DNA from: Lycocorax pyrrhopterus obiensis
Taxonomy: Eukaryota > Chordata > Aves > Passeriformes > Paradisaeidae
Direction: 5' to 3'
Assembly: GCA_014706295.1 (NCBI GenBank)
Contig: JACSVZ010000002.1
Location: 16,910,494 to 16,974,493, forward strand
Length of the DNA stretch: 64,000 nt
Each line of letters opens with the position of its first letter. The stretch's first letter is position 1. Made by a program: the position numbers and the translations under genes. Below, in pieces: positions 1 to 12,300 of this stretch. The notes beneath the pieces are model-generated. The model did no database searches and had not been told where the DNA came from. It saw only the letters and a program-made list of their open reading frames with translations.

Positions 1-781
1 ACTGATTGCCTGAGATCTCTGTAGATTTCTTGCTACAGTGGCTTTTCTAAAAATTAACTTCATGCTGATCCACAGCACTGACACAGTCTTGAAAACTGTC
101 ACTGAAAGTCATTGCAGGTAGTCACAGATCAACCCAGGGCTGCTGCCTTGAGGCACAGAAAAATGCAGCAGGAGGGTCTCAAGGAGAGTCCCTGGTCCAT
201 GCTTTTGCTCAAAGTGGGATCATCTGTTTCTTGCTTTGTCCATCCTGTTCTGAAGACCTCCAACATCCCATGGTTTCCCAAGGTAGTCCGTTTTAAGGCT
301 TTATTACTTTCAACACTGAAAAGCTGTTTCTAATAATGGTTTGCATCTTTTCTGATGGAGTTTGAAAAATATTTCTTTTCTGAACCTTCATGACCACAGA
401 GAAAAAAAAATACTCTCTACAGCAATCTTCTAGATATTAGAGGACTTTCATCATAATTTTTGACATGGTTTTTAGGCAGACAGTTCAACTTTTACTATTT
501 CCTTGAAGATTATATGTTTTTACATTGCTAATAATTATTGCTCTCTTCTTAGTATCTTCCTGGAAGTGTGATGCCTAAAACTGAATATTATGTCCTCGTT
601 GAGGCTGTGCCAGTCCTCACTGTTGACTAGGTCTGAGGGGTGACTCAGTCTGTGGTGCAAGCCATTTTCCCACTCATATATTCCAGACTGACTACATACT
701 TCTTCTCTCTGATAAAATGTTCAGCAATAACTGAGACCCTTTTTTGAAAGGCTGTTACATAAAGCACCTCCAATCTATGAC
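1..781. other. Intergenic DNA, no gene seen
   Basis: AT-rich single-copy-looking sequence. The short open frames have no recognisable domain and no splice context that would make them exons. I see no repeat consensus here. Confidence 0.6.
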
Positions 782-1884
782 TGTGATTACTGGCAAGGTT
801 TTGGTAGCAGGGGGGCTACAGGGGTGGCTTCTGTGAGAAGGTGCCAGAAGCTTCCCCACATCCCACTGTGACAATATCATCTGGCTCCAAGATGAACTCA
901 CCACTGCCCAAGTCTGAGACCATCAGTGATGGTGGTAGAACCTCTGGGATAAGATATTTAAGAAGGGGAAAAACAGTGGTGGAGAGAGGAGTGAGAAGAT
1001 GTGAGAGCAACAACTCTGCAGACACCAAGGTCGGTGCAGAAGGAAGGGCAGGAGGTGATGCAGGAGCCAGAGCAGAGATTCCCCTGCCTCGTGGTGAGAC
1101 CATGGTGAGGCAGCAGTGGCTCTGCAGCCCATGGAGGTGCGTGGGGGAGCAGAGATTTCCCTGCAGCCTGTGGAGGACCCCATGCTGGAGCAGGTGGATG
1201 CACCTGAAGGAGGCTGTGACCCTGTGGGAAGCCAATGCTGGGTCAGGCTCCTGCCAGAACCTGTTGGCTTCTGGAGAGGAGCCCACAATGGAGCAGGTTT
1301 GCTGGCAGGACTTATGACCCTCTGGGACACGCACCCTGAAGCAGGCTGTTCCTGAAGGACTGCACCCTGTGGTAGGGACCCACACTGGAGCAGTTTGGGA
1401 AGAACTGTAGTGTGTGGGAAGGACTCAAATTGGAGAAGCTGGTGGAGGACTGTTTCCTGTGGGTGAAACCCCACGCTGGAGCAGGGGAAGAGTGTGAGGA
1501 ATTCTCCCCCTGTGAAGAAGGAATGACAGAGACAACATGTGATGAACCGACCGAAGTTCCACACCCCACTGTGCTACTGCAGGGACAAGGTAGAGCAAAT
1601 ATGAAGTTAAACCCAGGAAGAAGGGAGGGAGGAAAAAAAGGTGTTTTAAGATTTAGTTTTTATTTTATCATTATTCTACACTGATTTGATTGGTAATAAT
1701 TAAAGTAATTTTTCCAAGATGAGTTTGTTTTGCCAGTGATGGTAACTGGTGAATGATCTCTCCCCATCTTTATGTCAACCCATGAGCCTTTTGTCAAATT
1801 TTCTCTCCCCTGCCCAGCTGAGGAGGGGAGTGCTAGAGTGGCTTTGGTGGGCACCCAGTGTCCAGCCAGGGTCAACTCACCACA
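782..1884 (+). mobile_element. Solo LTR of an avian endogenous retrovirus-like element
   Basis: The 1.1 kb unit begins with TG at 782 and ends with CA at 1884, as LTRs do. Its middle (about 1040-1500) is a run of degenerate units built around 'ctggagcag' and 'gtggaggac'. A TATA-like atattta lies at 954-960. An ATTAAA polyadenylation-like signal lies at 1699-1704, inside an AT-rich stretch. The overall text matches, from memory, a repeat I have seen many times in bird genomes; I cannot name the family with certainty. No internal viral gene is present, so it is a solo LTR. The five bases flanking each side (atgac and gtcct) do not match, so no target-site duplication is visible. Open frames inside it on both strands are by-products of the repeated units and not genes. 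Confidence 0.7.
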
Positions 1885-4800
1885 GTCCTGCTTGAAGTGA
1901 CACCCTTCACTTGCGTTTACTGAAACTCAACGTATTTTTTCATACTATTTTTCCAGGTTGACAAGATTGCTTTGAATTCAGCTGTTGCCTTTCGCCTGTT
2001 CTTCCCAGACTTCTGCACCTCCTTGCACCACACCATCAAGTCACCTGATAGACATAGTCTGTATTTCACAGTCTGAGTCATTAGTGAGGAGCTGGACAAA
2101 ATCAGGTCTGGGACAGACTTATGCAGAGCTGTTCTCTGTGCCACCTACAGAAAACTCTCTGGGTACATTTATCAACCAGTTTTGTGCCAACCTCACCACA
2201 GCTTCACTCACATTACATGTCCACAGAAGGGATTAAGAGCATTTCTTGCCCCTATATGCACCAACGAGCACTTGACTGGAGTGCTGGTGTGGGTTCAGGT
2301 CTCATTTGACGAAATTACATTTGGACCTGAGACCTCATGATGTTATTTTTGGAAGTCCCAACCACCAAAACACTGAATGAGAGAGGAGACCTTCTCTATG
2401 AGCCTTTCTTGATCTTCAGACTATTTGGTCTGCTGTTCCTCTTCCTGTAGCAGACCTTCATGAGAGCCAACTTTAAGTCAGTTCATGTTCAGTGACTGTG
2501 TAGTAATGCATAGCAGAGGATAATGGACAACACAGTCAACTGCTGTGTCTTGGGGTCATGGTTTAGTGGTGGACTTGGCAGTCTTAGGTTAATGCTTGGA
2601 CTACATGATCTTAAAGTTCTATGATTCTACGAGTACCAAGAGGGCTCTGTAACAGCCTGTAGAATTATGTTTTTGTGCATGACACCAGAGTATTTTTTGT
2701 GTACCCGAGAGAGAGCAGGAGGATTTTTTAAATTGCAACGTCCTCTGTGATGCAGAAGTCAAACTTGGTGCAGTATTGGTGCTGTCTGCTTGGATTAGCC
2801 CCCTGGTGAACTATCCTGCCAAATGTGTCCAGTTTTCCATAGAAGTGGTTTAGTTGGTTCACTCTGAAAACAAGCCTGGGAGCAAGTGAGGCTGCCTACA
2901 ACGTAAGGAAAGAGGAGGCTTTCTGTGCAGGAAATATGAAGGCTAGTGATCAATAGCTGCAATTTATTTAAGAGTTACTGCCATAAAATTGCTTTCAAGC
3001 ACTGTAATACATCAGTAATTTCAGCTGTGTTACAATTGAGGCATCTACAATCAGCTCCAATCACTGGAAGGCTTTTGGAGTTTGATTATTTTTATCTCTT
3101 CTTTCCTAATGACTGTAGCTAAACTAGCAGAAGAAAAGGATAAAGTGATTGCAAATTGTCATCTGTAGAACACAAAGTCTTTCACAGTGGCAAATAAAGG
3201 GCAGGCTGTTTCAGAACCAATGGCAAAGTGGTTGAGATGATCCATGCATACCTCTTGGGTGCCAGTGTCATGTCAACAATACATGATTGGCTTGTAGATT
3301 TTTCTGCAACATCAGCTCATAAAAACATGAATTAAGAGAAATGACAAAGGGAGAAATGAATCAACACAAACTGAACCATGATATGCACAAACAAGGCCCT
3401 AAGTGTGCGCCTGAACTGACAATTTTGACCACTACTATTAATTGTATGTATTTTGTATTTCACTTCAATGTGATTATTTCTTTCAACTACTGACATTTAT
3501 TGCAGTTTTAATAAACGTGAGATGTAAATGGACAGATGTCTGTTTGGTTAAGCAAGGAAAACCCTTCTGTAGTAGTAAGCATTGAAACTCATTTGTATTG
3601 AAGTTAAAAGGAAGAGTCAATAACCATAGGATAAGGGATGGGGATTCATAACTCATCTCTGTGTTCTGCTCCCAGAAGGGACGTAGGTGCCTGCTGCAGG
3701 AGGAAGGTGCACCATCCCACCTGCCCCATGAAGAATCTCTGCAGGTACTGTGCAGAGCTGTTGTCCTTGTTTCTCTGAGCTTTCTGCAGCCAGGAGGGTT
3801 TATCGTGCTGGTTAAAGGTGCTGGTGGAAGTCATGCATCTGGGAACTTGTGAAAGGAAACAACATACGTCCCAAAGTCAAGTTCATTGAAAGAGGAATCT
3901 AAACAGAGAATTGCCTAAAAGCTTCATGTTTTATTTTCACAATCTCTCTTGGTCAGAAGGAAATATTGGTGAAAGAGAAAAATTATCATGTGAGACAAAG
4001 TCCTGAGAAAAGCTCTGTGCCCCAAGTCCTTTCCGTGCTTTTCAATATGGAGCTGACAGTGTTACAGGTTTTACGGCTGCCAGGCTTGGGCTTCCACTGG
4101 CTGCCAGTGCAATGCAAACAGCAGTGGCTCATCTGAATGGGGAAATTAGCTGGAACTGTTTGGCAGGGACTGCTGTGGAGTCACTTCCCGTGGTGGGCAT
4201 TGCCTCTCAGCAACAGAGCACCTGGGGAGCTCTGCTGGGCAGTCCTGGTGTGTGCAGTCCCCGACCGTACTGCCCCATCCCTCTTTACAGACTGTCTTTA
4301 AAGAGCTGCGGGCTGCAGATAACTATTTTAACACAAGCCATTTCCTTTTAGTTTCTCAGAGCAACAAAAACATGTTCACATCAAGTCCCAAACATCTGTT
4401 CTTCCGGAGCCACTTTCATTACCGGGACGGAGGATGGGTAGGAAAATAGAAGTCCATCATGCAGGGAGTGTAGAAGTGGGAGAAAATGGAAATTTACTGA
4501 TACAGGACTATATAAAATAATAAAAATTTCCAGGGTAGTGGGACAAACTAAGTATACCTACTCTTATGCTCCCGGTCCTGCTTGTTAATTTAATGTTTGT
4601 ATCTTTCTGTTGCTATATAATTAAAATCTAACATGGTTTTAACATGCAGTGCAGGTCAGATGTCATTAACACACCAGACCCTGTTACTTGTAATGCAAAA
4701 TCTAGTGTTTCAGAAACACTTCCTTTCTATGGAAGCTGAGGACTCCTTTAGAAATTTCACATACTGCAGAGCAGTGCATTGAACTTGCCCTTCCTGATTA

Positions 4801-6780
4801 TTGGTCACAGACCTACAGAAAATTATCCCTAGGGGATTACAGGTCACAGGCTAAAAGTGAGTACTCTAGAGGACTAGGATTAAGCAATCTGGGTTAACAT
4901 CATAGGTATTTGAATGCCTTTGGAATTCTCAGCATCAGCCATCAGCTGGAGTGAGAACATGCACAGGGACAGCTGTTGCAGAGTAGTGGGAGAACGGGTG
5001 GTTTCCATCCTTGCTTGAATTGCGACTTTCCTGTTCCTGGAGAAAACAGCCTTTGCTCTGTTCGTGAAATGGGAATTTATAGAACAGGGTTTTTTTATCT
5101 TCATTTGCAATGCAAGAATTTCAGCAGCAAGCCTTTTATTCTATTACAAAAAAGAGGTAGATATTTATTTTCTTCTAATCTGAGACCCAATTTCTTGCTC
5201 CAAAGTACAGTGTAAAATCTATACACCTGCATCCTACACTGCTGTAATGAATGGTGCCATGACCTGCAGCTGTTCTGTCTTTTCAGTGAAGAGCAAAGTC
5301 AGGTCTGTAATTCTTCCAGCTGCAGCACTTGGCTTTCCCTTGATGGCTGAATTACTCCCTGTAGTTAGGTTGGCCAGGTAGAAACTTGATGGTTCAGACA
5401 CTGTAGGACTCAGACATAAGCACATTACAGACAGAGTTCCGTGGCTTTGTATGGGGCTCTCTTTCTATCTAGAATGGGTTTCTTCTTGGCAGTTAGCCTG
5501 GCTAAGTCAGATAAAAGACACACATTTTCTTGAGCTCTGTCTTGCTTTGTTCCTTCCTTAGCCATGCTGAAACATGAGTTCAGTACAACTAACTTGATAT
5601 TTAAGCCTGCCTTCCTTGGAGATGTTGAGTAGGCGAGGGGTTCTCTCTGGGTCCTGCCTGGAGGCCATTTGAAGAACGAGCAGCATCCACAAAGAGCCAA
5701 AATCATCAAGACTCAATGATCACATCAGCCATGTCCTTGGGTGGTCCGTCTGGTGTTATCAGGCCAACAACCCCACTGGGCTGAGAACTTCTTCAGCCTC
5801 TCATCTGCCCCTCAGCCACTCTCGTGGCTGACAAATATGGCACTGGGGCTGAGGATTTGCAGAAGCTGCACAGGAGCCGACCTACACGTTTTTTTTCAGC
5901 AACTACTGGGTATTGAGGCAAGTCAGTCACTTTTACAAGCCCAAGCTTCACGCACTCCTGTGTAGGAGTAGTGCTCAAAAAGGCTAAACCAGTGCTCCCT
6001 CTCCCAGTGCCAAATGGAGAGCTTCACTGGGGTACGGACAGTAGCTTATCTCCACAAGTTCTCCCTCTCTGTATTTCCTTACAGATCTCCTAGCTGGGCT
6101 CTGTGCAGGTATTCAGCATAGGTGTTAACCTTAAATTCTGCTAGAGACTTAAAGAAATGATACAAAAAAATCCCATTTTGGGCAGGAGCTTTCTGACCGC
6201 TGTGGCTTTAACAGCATAGTTTTATTTCTCTGCTGCTGGTATTGCACTGGGCAGCACTTCAGATGCTGGAAGAGAAATAGAGCAGACTGGTGGCACATTT
6301 TGAAGGGAGGTGGCCTTGGGCCGGGAGAGACATAAAGATTAAAATCTTAAGTTTTTGTATTGGTTGTTTTGTCTTTTTTATTTCATAGCCATTTTAAATT
6401 GTTGCCATTGTATAGTCTGTGCTGTCCTGGCAAGTGCCCTGACTGCTTTCACTGCTGTGCTGAAGGCTGATTTGAGTCTATGGTTAATTTGGGGATAAGT
6501 ACTTGTGAAATAAAAAGACAAAACAGAGCATAGAAAAATTGATGCTGTCTGAGGGGAAAAAAGCAACTAAATCCATCTCGTAAAGATAAGGTAAAGGAAT
6601 ACCAGATGGCAGATTTACCCTTGTATGCTGGTGCTGAGTACTGCCTCCAAAAAAGGTCTGGAGTACTGTCTCAGAAAAGGTCTAGTGGTGGAGTTGATAT
6701 TTTTATGTTACAGTAGTGAAGAGAACGCATCTTGTAATGAAAAAATCCAGCAGGAGACATAAAAAGTTCCAATTAAACAT
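1885..6780. other. Intergenic DNA downstream of GAD2
   Basis: About 4.9 kb with no exon that I can recognise. It contains one short CR1 tail (2555-2630). The mammalian neighbour on this side is APBB1IP, but none of its coding exons is visible here, so its 5' end probably lies outside the window. Confidence 0.55.
2555..2630 (+). mobile_element. CR1 LINE 3'-end fragment
   Basis: A short run with the usual CR1 3' text: a 'gtggacttggcagt' block, then 'gatcttaaag' and a terminal 'ctatgattcta'. Only the last 75 or so bases of the element remain, which is typical of 5'-truncated CR1 copies. Confidence 0.7.
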
Positions 6781-7599
6781 TCTCTTTATTGGGGCCTTGC
6801 TCCAAAATGGCACAAGTGATAAATGCTTAGAGTGCTCATCAGTGCTGCTAATGAAAAGACCCAGAGTCACACTTTACACTTTTATTTGGATTTAGATCAA
6901 CACCACAGATAAGATACTTTGGTCAAACACAAGAACAGACTGCTATGATGCTCCTTCCTGGCTGCAGTAAGTACAGTAAGGTGTAAAAAAAAAAAGAGCT
7001 GGTTCTCCTGGAAAACCAAATGTAAATCTTGGATTGGCACATACATCTAATAAATACGCTGTTTGCACTTAGCACTTTAAAACGTAATTGCACATGCAAG
7101 ATGTAACCAGGCTACTGATCACCTTCATCATTGTCCCTGAACTATTTTTACTTTATAAGTTCTTTGCTTGCCTTTTTCCCAGCAAGAAAAAAGAATATAA
7201 TTTGCTGCTCTACTCAGTATTTCAGTGATTAGTCTGCTGATTTTGACACATTTAGCAGAGGTCACATTGAGGCCTTCCTGATAGAACTGGTATCTCCTCT
7301 ACAGCTTGGCTTGCAACACTATGCACGTAGCAATGAAGTCCACTGAAGTGAGGTGAGAGGCCTGCCCAGAAGCTGACAAGGAGAGGTTAACACCAAGCAA
7401 AGATACAGTAGAGGGACAGGCGTGAATGCAGTTCTTACACTATCAAGAGTCAATACTACTACCACACAAATAATGACATATCAATAATATATTGTACAAG
7501 CTTATACAGCAACACATGTTGATTTGCAACATTGTACAGTTTAAATCTAAAGTGCACAGCCTCAATCTGAGGTGACGAAACAGTACTATCAATATAATA

Positions 7600-9178
7600 A
7601 AGGCAACACAATTACAGACACTATTTATTTCCTCTTACGTCATGTCCTCATATTACATTGAATCAATACTCCATTTAACTATTTTAGATGAAATTAAAAC
7701 CACATTGCACTTCTTTTTTTGTCTTCAAGTATTTTAGAGACAGCAAAACAATATTGCTTTACAAACACAAGTTGGCCATTTAGGCAAAGTTAAAACCAAA
7801 ACTTTAGGAGGGTTATAAGTAGACAGGTCTAAGCTGCAGAACTCTTACCAACACTTCCAGATGTTGCAGGGAGAAAGGATAAATTTCAGTTTCCATGCCA
7901 GAGACACCTCTAAAGCTAAGGAATCATGCAGCAAATAATTTCTGCAAGGGCTGTGCCCATGGTTGTGAAGCTCTGTAGGGGCTGTTCTTTGGCAGATGTA
8001 GCCGTATCTCAAGTTTGTTGTAGACAAGGATGGAGCCCAGCACTGTGAGAATCCTTTGACAAAACAGTTTGTTAGATCCCATCCCTGTCACTCAGATTAC
8101 AGTCACATTTAATTTAGGCCTTGTCTTGCAGACTTGTACATCTGTAAGAAGTCTTTACCTTCTTAATGTAACTGCGAGGTTTTCAATGTAGTTTGGGACT
8201 GCTCACAGCAGAAATAGTTTTGAGATAAGAATCTACTCAGACGTGACTTTTTTTTTTAATAGGTTTTTTTAAACATAGAACACAGAAACCATCCAAATAC
8301 AACCTTATTTCAGTCGTGGTTAGCACTGTATATTGATTGTGCGTCTGCTTAGGCCACGTGGGAAACATAATTAGGAATAATAGCATCCTATTGTTGTACT
8401 GTAATTGATCTTATTAAGTGGTTGTAAGAGCTGCAGTCCTCTTGAGGTTTTTCAGTAACCAACCCTGGAGATGTACAATCCATATGACACGGAGAAAGAA
8501 TGTATTATGTGGGCTTGTCTTTTCAAATAAGCAGTAATAAATATTCGAGGCACCTCCATCAAAAAGAAAAAGAATTCCAGTTAATTTTCAGCTTCTGTCC
8601 TTGCAGTTTTATAACCCATATAAAAGAAAAATATATAGTTTACAAAATAGGATTTTTTATATATATATATATATTTCCTTTTGTAAAACTATACTTATTT
8701 AAATACATTTGAAATGTTGCTATAGGTAAATTAGAAATTCTGTTCTAATACTACGAAAAAGGCAAAATCCTTTCACTTTTAAACATACAGCATGTATATT
8801 CTGCATCTCACCACCCCCTCCCACTTCCCCCAATTTGATTTTGTCATAATTTTGGGCAACTTTGGCATCATTCAGTCTGATTGCTTTTAATACGAAGTAA
8901 TTATTGTGTTAAAATTTGGGGTAAAATTTTAAGTATCTTCTTGTATTCCTTATTTGTTTCAATGAAGCTTTTTGTGCAGCTAATTATTAAGGAGGCATTC
9001 TAAAACTCAGGAAAGGACTTTAAAGGAGCCATGTTTCTTGATTTTAAACTGTACTCTACTCCAACGCCACAATATAGAAATAGATTTACTTTGGAACAAA
9101 CTACAAATACATTCGCACAGTTTGTGACAACTTAATTGTCTACTTAGAGGTCCAGGAACAGATTTTCACACCCAGTTA
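7600..9178 (-). other. GAD2: GAD2 3' untranslated region (distal end approximate)
   Basis: This follows the GAD2 stop codon (9179-9181) on the minus strand. The first few hundred bases below the stop resemble the mammalian GAD2 3'UTR as I remember it, for example the blocks around 9060-9150 and 8740-8780. The first canonical AATAAA on the minus strand (TTTATT on plus) is only at 7624-7629. Further ones lie near 6882 and 6787, so the transcript may run to about 6.77 kb. Weaker ATTAAA variants near 8886 and 8107 could give shorter forms. The UTR contains a TA microsatellite at about 8658-8674. Confidence 0.45.
8658..8674. repeat. (TA)n microsatellite in the GAD2 3'UTR
   Basis: About eight tandem TA units preceded by a T run. 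Confidence 0.9.
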
Positions 9179-9352
9179 TTATAAATCTTGTCCCAGGCGT
9201 TCTATTTCATCAATCAGGAAATCAATGTCTTGGTGAGTGGCCGCAGGGTTTGAGATGACCATCCGGAAGAAGTTCACTTTGTCTCCCAGGGGCTGATAGC
9301 TCACCATGGTCGTGCCATACTCCATCATCCTGGCTTTTATCACTGGTGCCAC
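9179..9352 (-). CDS. GAD2: GAD2 exon 16 (terminal coding exon)
   Basis: Encodes residues 530-586 and the TAA stop. It begins [13 protein letters not shown] and ends IERLGQDL, nearly identical to mammalian GAD65. The acceptor is ctgcag, phase 0. It forms part of the C-terminal domain of the decarboxylase fold. Confidence 0.98.
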   Translation of the reverse strand: MAPVIKARMMEYGTTMVSYQPLGDKVNFFRMVISNPAATHQDIDFLIDEIERLGQDL

Positions 9353-12300
9353 CTGCAGAGTAACAAAAAGCAGGGGATGATGATGATGACCATGATGACT
9401 ATTATTACTGTCACTGTTATCATCATTATTTTTATTATTGTCATCATCCTCATTGGTATTAAAGCAGAGTATACTTCCTTTTTTTATAGAAGATGGAGAG
9501 CTACAAGCAGCTGAAATGAAATTACATCCAATATTAATAAAAACATTAAGCCCCACTAAGGAGTAAATGTCACATTGAAAAGGCATTCAATTTATCCCAT
9601 TTCTTTGTCCTGCTCTTAAAATGACCGGGGAAACTTCCCTCTGCTACTTCCTCAATATTGCGGACAGGGACAGAGTAGCTGTTTTTTTTATGTTCAAAAC
9701 ATGGCTACAATTGTTTCCACATGCCAGGGTGCTGTAGTATTGTTGAGCTTTTGCTGCTCTTGCTGGGTTTAGTCACTGCAGCTCACAGTAGCTTCGGTAC
9801 ATGAACATGTACATGAATACGTGCTCTGGAGCTCAGGCAAAGCCAGGGAATGCCACACCTGGGCACCAGTGCACGGCAGCACCAGACTGACCTGCAGTAA
9901 AACAACCATGGAGGTGTCATTTGCCAGAACTCACCTTGCCCTGTGCCCTGGGAGATCATTTTGGGGACTGCTTGCCTGCAAGGGTTTCACTGCCTACTGC
10001 AGGATACCCTGGAGGACACTGCTCACCTTCATCAGGCGGCTCGTTCTCTCTTCGCTGTCCTCCATTCCACGCAAGCTGGGAGGTATGTACCAGAAGCAGA
10101 CATTGGTGTGCTGAGGCTAAGCGCAGAATAATAATAGTTTACGTTGTAAGAAATGCTCATAATATCTCAGTTGCAATTAAGTTCATGCCTTCCCTCCCTC
10201 TCATACATCATCTTGTGACAGCAGACAATGGTTTCATTATTGTGGTCCACTGAGAGTCATCATCATTATTAATGCAGAAAAGATAATTTTAAGCAATTTA
10301 TTCCCAGGGCGTCAGATGCAGAGACACAACATCCAGCTGGGCAAATATATTTACGCCTTTCTGAAAGGCATCTAGATTTCGAAGCTCCTGTCCCCTCCAG
10401 GGGCTGAAGGGACCATGTGGCTAAGACAAGAGTCTATTACAGATAATTTTGAGGTGAGGACCGTGTCATTTACTTTTATTACATGACAGAATAATATAGA
10501 ATCTGATTCTGTAAACAGGAGCCACAGGTGGTGCATAAGACAGTCTAAGATTTTCTTACATTTAATGAAATTTATTACTTCTCAATTTGATTCAGCTAGC
10601 TGCTGTATTAATACGCATGCACCACAGCATCTTAGCTCATTTAACATCTATGGGAGTACTAAGCAGAAAGGCATAAAATAAGAACTAGCTGACATTTTGT
10701 GCATTTTTCCCATCTCCCAACAGTTGCCTGCGTTGCCATGTTCCTCTCTGCTGGATGCTAAATGCATGTTACAGCAACTCCTCCTGCTGCCAGTTCCTTT
10801 ACTCATCATCAGACGCAATGGACCAAAGTCAGTGATGATGTGAGAGGTGGAGGAAATAAATTCCATAGTGGTATGTGGATATGAGCCTGTAATCTCTGAA
10901 GAAACATAGTGATGTTCATCCTTGTTCTCTTTTAGAGACAGAACACAAGCTAACTTTGTAATGATGGTTGCTACCAGGCCTGTCCCCAACTCTCACAGCT
11001 GGAGAGGTTGCCCACAAAGCGATGGCCAGCACAGCAGAGGTACAGATACCCAGCCCAGGCTGCACTGCCTTGCCCTGGGCACTGTGCTCCAGCCGAGCTC
11101 CTGGCACCCAGGGCTCCCATCTCAGCCCTCCACATAACGTGCCTAGTGATATCTGCACCCCAAACAGTGGTGCAACCTCTGTCCCATGAGCCAGCTGGGC
11201 TCCCAAGCAACACCAGCCCCTGCCCTGCTGACTGCACCCCATCACGGCAGGGACCTCAGTGCAGATGGTCCCTCCAGGTCACCCCAGTTCCCCTGTGACT
11301 GCCCACCTAAGAATGCTGATAGAACCGCTCTGCACAGCTGTCCTTTCAGAGCTCTGTGGGGCACTGTACCTCTCACTCCTAACAGACCCTGCTATTAGGA
11401 AACTGCAACTTGTTTTTATTACGTAAGAGCTGGTTCTAATTGTGCCTGTGTGTGTTGTGTTAGGCTGAGATACCAGTGTTTTGTTTCAGCAGGGTTAAAC
11501 TGAGCAGACTGAACACTTATGCACAGCTGCCTCATTCCCCTTGTCCCTGCATTCCATGAGGAAGAGAGGAATTGGAACAACAACAGGTTTTGTTAAAAGG
11601 GTCCCTGCTTTCTGCCTCATGCTGTTTGATTTGACCTGTTGGTAGCATCCCAAGAGGTAATGAAGCAAACACAGTTGACCAACTGAGAAAAAGAAGTTGC
11701 ACTACATACCTTTCCATCAAACACCATTTCATACCCTTCTCTGTTCTTTATTTTATTGTATAGGTATTCAGCAAGTTCCAAGCACTTATCAATTTGTGCT
11801 TCAAATCCTGTGGTTCCCTTTACAGAGAGATGAAGAAAAGAAGTTATGTAAATATCTGTTCAATGAATTAAAAGAGCAAAAGGACCTTGCAATACTTGCC
11901 AACACATCAGCACAAGTCACCTCTCAGAAGTCTCTGTGAGATCAGTTAAGGATCTGATTCTGTGTGATGAAGGGCACTTTGATAAGCAGAGCTCCTTTGT
12001 CTCCAGCTCTTGCCACTGACACTCCTATAGCCAACTCTGCAAAATAAGCATCAGGTACTTGCTTGGTTCTCAGGAATATTTTTCTGAGAACCTGAATGGC
12101 ACCTCTGTGACAAAGGGTGCCTTTGGTAGATTTTGCAGAGAGGCTGAGGATGGTTTTGGATAGCTTGGACTGGCACGGGGCGGGGGGGTGTTCAGGAGGT
12201 GTTGAGTTCCAGACACGGGGAGTCTCCTGCTATTTTCAGAATAGGGAATTTTAATCTTCCAGGAATGATATGCTGGGACCTTTCCAAGAACAATTTTTTC

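Noticed and set aside
816..1684. Open frames on both strands between 0.8 and 1.7 kb
   Set aside because: They fall inside the solo LTR and arise from its repeated 'ctggagcag' units.
1885..6780. Search for the 5' exons of APBB1IP, the expected next gene
   Set aside because: No exon with a recognisable peptide or CpG-island promoter is visible; the gene probably lies outside the window.
9372..9452. Tandem-repeat array resembling a CRISPR-like structure
   Set aside because: The units are 3 bp and degenerate, with no spacers; this is a microsatellite in a vertebrate intron.
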